Shown: in pieces, positions 6,691 to 7,979 of the stretch
How positions within the stretch are numbered: the first letter of the stretch is position 1
Layout: each line of letters opens with the position of its first letter
Source: Gammaproteobacteria bacterium
GTDB lineage: Bacteria > Pseudomonadota > Gammaproteobacteria > Thiohalomonadales > Thiohalomonadaceae
Length of the DNA: 7,979 bases
Direction: 5' to 3'
Assembly (NCBI GenBank): GCA_026193675.1
Contig: JAPHSO010000182.1
Location: 1-7,979, forward strand
The notes under the pieces: model-generated
What the model was told of the DNA's origin: nothing
The model's database searches: none
What the model saw: only the letters and a program-made list of their open reading frames with translations
Position numbers and translations under genes: made by a program

Positions 6691-6730
6691 AAATCCCAGT
6701 TTCCCGGTCATCGGGGGCTGGGATTTTTTT
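6691..6730 (+). terminator. Rho-independent terminator of the 45-aa gene
   Basis: AAATCCCAG (6691-6699) pairs perfectly with CTGGGATTT (6718-6726). An inner CCCG (6703-6706) can pair with CGGG (6712-6715). The stem runs into seven T residues at 6724-6730. It closes the microprotein transcript on the plus strand. A smaller hairpin, GGGAT-TGCG-ATCCC (6738-6751), follows directly and could form an alternative pairing with the terminator arm. Confidence 0.88.
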
Positions 6731-6895
6731 ATGGACAGGGATTGCGATCCCAATGATAGAGAAAAGTCGAATAGTGCGGGAGCCGTTGTCGCGAGTATTG
6801 TATAGCGCTGGACAGTTGGAAAGCGGTTTCACAATCCCGATATACCCTTTGAGTAAAGGTTACAAGACGACTCCCCATTCGATTTTGTGACGGAA

Positions 6896-6928
6896 CAATA
6901 TTAGAATAGCGCCATATTGAACATATTG
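6896..6928. repeat. CAATAT / ATATTG repeats upstream of fmdB
   Basis: CAATAT at 6896-6901 is complementary to ATATTG at 6914-6919 (12-base gap), and ATATTG recurs at 6923-6928 in direct orientation. The group lies 30-62 bases before the fmdB start, a normal place for an operator. No confident -35/-10 pair is visible with it; TTCGAT (6878-6883) and TAGAAT (6902-6907), 18 bases apart, are a weak candidate. Confidence 0.3.
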
Positions 6929-6957
6929 TGTGATTTAACTGTTAGAGATACAACAAA

Positions 6958-7209
6958 ATGCCTATCTACGAATATGAGTGTAAGGCCTGTGGCCACGAGA
7001 TGGAGGCGCTCCAGAAGATGAGTGATCCGATGCTCACAGATTGCCCTGCTTGTGAAAAGAAAGAGCTGGTTAAGCTCATCTCCGCAGCCGGTTTTCGTCT
7101 TAAAGGTGGTGGCTGGTATGAGACCGACTTCAAGAGTGGCTCCAAGAAGAATGTCTCCAAGTCTGAAGCACCTGCGTGTGCCTCAGGCGCATGTCCCTCT
7201 GCAAAATAG
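6958..7209 (+). CDS. FmdB-family zinc ribbon protein
   Basis: An 83-residue FmdB/putative regulatory protein family member. It opens with the family's MPIYEYEC and has a four-cysteine zinc ribbon (Cys8, Cys11, Cys29, Cys32), then FRLKGGGWYETDF (residues 46-58), the usual conserved block after the ribbon. The lysine- and serine-rich tail holds two further cysteines (74 and 79). The family takes its name from an FmdB linked to formamidase regulation, but the role in proteobacteria is not settled, and the fold suggests nucleic acid or protein binding. The gene lies upstream of aspS in many gammaproteobacteria, often with a DUF502 gene between; here only 127 bases separate them. The ribosome site is weak. 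The start is well fixed by the conserved N-terminus. Confidence 0.93.
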   Translation: MPIYEYECKACGHEMEALQKMSDPMLTDCPACEKKELVKLISAAGFRLKGGGWYETDFKSGSKKNVSKSEAPACASGACPSAK

Positions 7210-7263
7210 AGACAATCACACCCAAAACCCCATCGGATTAAGCCCCAAAGCCGGCGCACACCT

Positions 7264-7291
7264 TTGAGATGCGCGCGACTGCACGTATAAT
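7264..7291 (+). promoter_or_regulatory. Sigma70-like promoter for aspS
   Basis: TTGAGA at 7264-7269 (one mismatch to TTGACA) and a perfect TATAAT at 7286-7291 are separated by 16 bases. The likely start near 7298 gives a leader of about 40 bases before the aspS ATG, so aspS can be expressed independently of fmdB. Confidence 0.72.
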
Positions 7292-7336
7292 CCCCCTCCT
7301 TTGCCCGTTAATAACTAGAATTTAGGAACAGCTGCC

Positions 7337-7979
7337 ATGATGCGTACCCACTACTGTGGTGATTTGAACGAATCTCATATCGACCAGGAGGTAGAGCTCT
7401 CAGGTTGGGTACATCGCCGCCGTGACCATGGTGGTGTTATCTTCATCGACATCCGTGACCGTGAAGGTCTGACGCAGGTGGTCTTTGATCCCGATGTTGA
7501 AGATATGTTCGTCATTGCTGAGCAGGTTCGTAATGAATATGTTCTTAATATCAAAGGCCGTGTGCGTGCTCGTCCCGAAGGAACCGTTAACAAAGATCTA
7601 CCAACAGGTGAGATAGAGATCCTCGGCAAAGAGATCACTATCGTTAATCGTTCTGTAACACCGCCCTTTATGCTAGATGTTGAAGACCATGAGGTGGGTG
7701 AAGAGCATCGCCTTAAATATCGTTATGTTGATCTGCGTCGTCCGCAGATGCTTGAGCGTCTTAAAATTCGCTCTAAAATCACCTCAGTATTGCGTAACTA
7801 TCTGGATGATAACGGCTTCCTCGATGTCGACACCCCGATGCTCACCAAGGCGACCCCAGAGGGTGCTCGTGACTATCTGGTGCCTAGCCGTACCCATCCA
7901 GGTGAGTTCTTCGCACTGCCACAGTCTCCACAGATCTTTAAGCAGCTACTGATGGTTGCCGGTATCGACCGTTACTATC
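7337..7979 (+). CDS. aspS: Aspartyl-tRNA synthetase, N-terminal part (runs off the window)
   Basis: The first 214 codons of a class IIb aspartyl-tRNA synthetase (about 590 residues when complete), which charges tRNA-Asp in the cytoplasm. It begins MMRTHYCGDLNESH and has the OB-fold anticodon-binding domain (about residues 15-110: GWVHRRRDHGGVIFIDIRDR at 23-42). The catalytic domain follows, with the bacterial motif 1 region LKYRYVDLRRPQM and then TPMLTKATPEGARDYLVPSR and ALPQSPQIFKQLLMVAG. The frame is open to the last base, so the 3' part is outside. Two adjacent ATGs (7337 and 7340) are possible; AGGA at 7324-7327 fits the first with 9-base spacing. His31, in RRRDHGG, is the residue associated with non-discriminating enzymes that also charge tRNA-Asn, as in Pseudomonas aeruginosa. 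Confidence 0.96.
   Translation, partial: MMRTHYCGDLNESHIDQEVELSGWVHRRRDHGGVIFIDIRDREGLTQVVFDPDVEDMFVIAEQVRNEYVLNIKGRVRARPEGTVNKDLPTGEIEILGKEITIVNRSVTPPFMLDVEDHEVGEEHRLKYRYVDLRRPQMLERLKIRSKITSVLRNYLDDNGFLDVDTPMLTKATPEGARDYLVPSRTHPGEFFALPQSPQIFKQLLMVAGIDRYY

Noticed and set aside
6732..6806. 24-codon ATG frame just after the terminator
   Set aside because: It has no ribosome site and starts inside the post-terminator hairpin region; chance explains it.
6611..6832. 73-codon minus-strand frame across the terminator
   Set aside because: It runs through the microprotein 3' end and its terminator hairpin; there are no coding signals.
6885..6901. CRP-like half site TGTGA upstream of fmdB
   Set aside because: The second half (TCACA) is missing at the required spacing.
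6966..7259. 97-codon minus-strand frame over fmdB
   Set aside because: It is antisense to a well-conserved zinc ribbon gene.
7677..7952. 91-codon plus-strand frame near the right edge
   Set aside because: It is an out-of-frame shadow of aspS, whose own frame is unmistakable.

Overview
The window looks like chromosomal DNA of a gammaproteobacterium. The evidence is an fmdB-family gene followed by aspS of the gammaproteobacterial/Pseudomonas-like type, a UbiE/MenG methyltransferase close in sequence to E. coli UbiE, an E. coli YbbO-like reductase, and moderate base composition. I cannot name the genus. A free-living or symbiotic sulfur-oxidiser-type gammaproteobacterium is a guess from general resemblance only. 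I see no rRNA, tRNA, insertion sequence or CRISPR array.

Layout. Positions 1-382 hold no convincing gene, only a 33-codon ORF without a ribosome site. Positions 383-2861 (+) are a tightly coupled three-gene operon: a MenA/UbiA-type prenyltransferase, a bile acid:sodium symporter (BASS) family carrier, and a UbiE/MenG quinone C-methyltransferase. Each gene overlaps the next by 4 bases. A 90-base convergent spacer carries a perfect 10-bp inverted repeat. Positions 6378-2952 (-) form a second operon: an Atm1/HMT1-type ABC exporter, a classical short-chain dehydrogenase (YbbO/AYR1-like), and a spermidine-synthase-fold protein whose aminopropyltransferase motifs are altered.

Divergent from the ABC gene, 6454-6730 is a compact self-contained cassette. 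It has an A/T palindrome, a strong sigma70-like promoter, three 16-bp-spaced repeats, a perfect AGGAGG ribosome site, a 45-codon single-membrane-span microprotein and an intrinsic terminator. This gene is absent from a simple long-ORF list and is the most novel-looking item here. Then come fmdB (zinc ribbon, 6958-7209) and the 5' part of aspS (7337 to the window end), which has its own good promoter.

How the genes may work together. The first operon has the prenylation and methylation steps of a quinone pathway around a carrier of organic anions. A dedicated naphthoquinone-type branch, possibly fed by an imported or exported acid, is an inference. The second operon pairs a glutathione-linked exporter with a probable NADPH reductase and an SAM-fold protein; its substrate is unknown. 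AspRS carries a histidine typical of non-discriminating enzymes, which predicts a tRNA amidotransferase (GatCAB) elsewhere in the genome.
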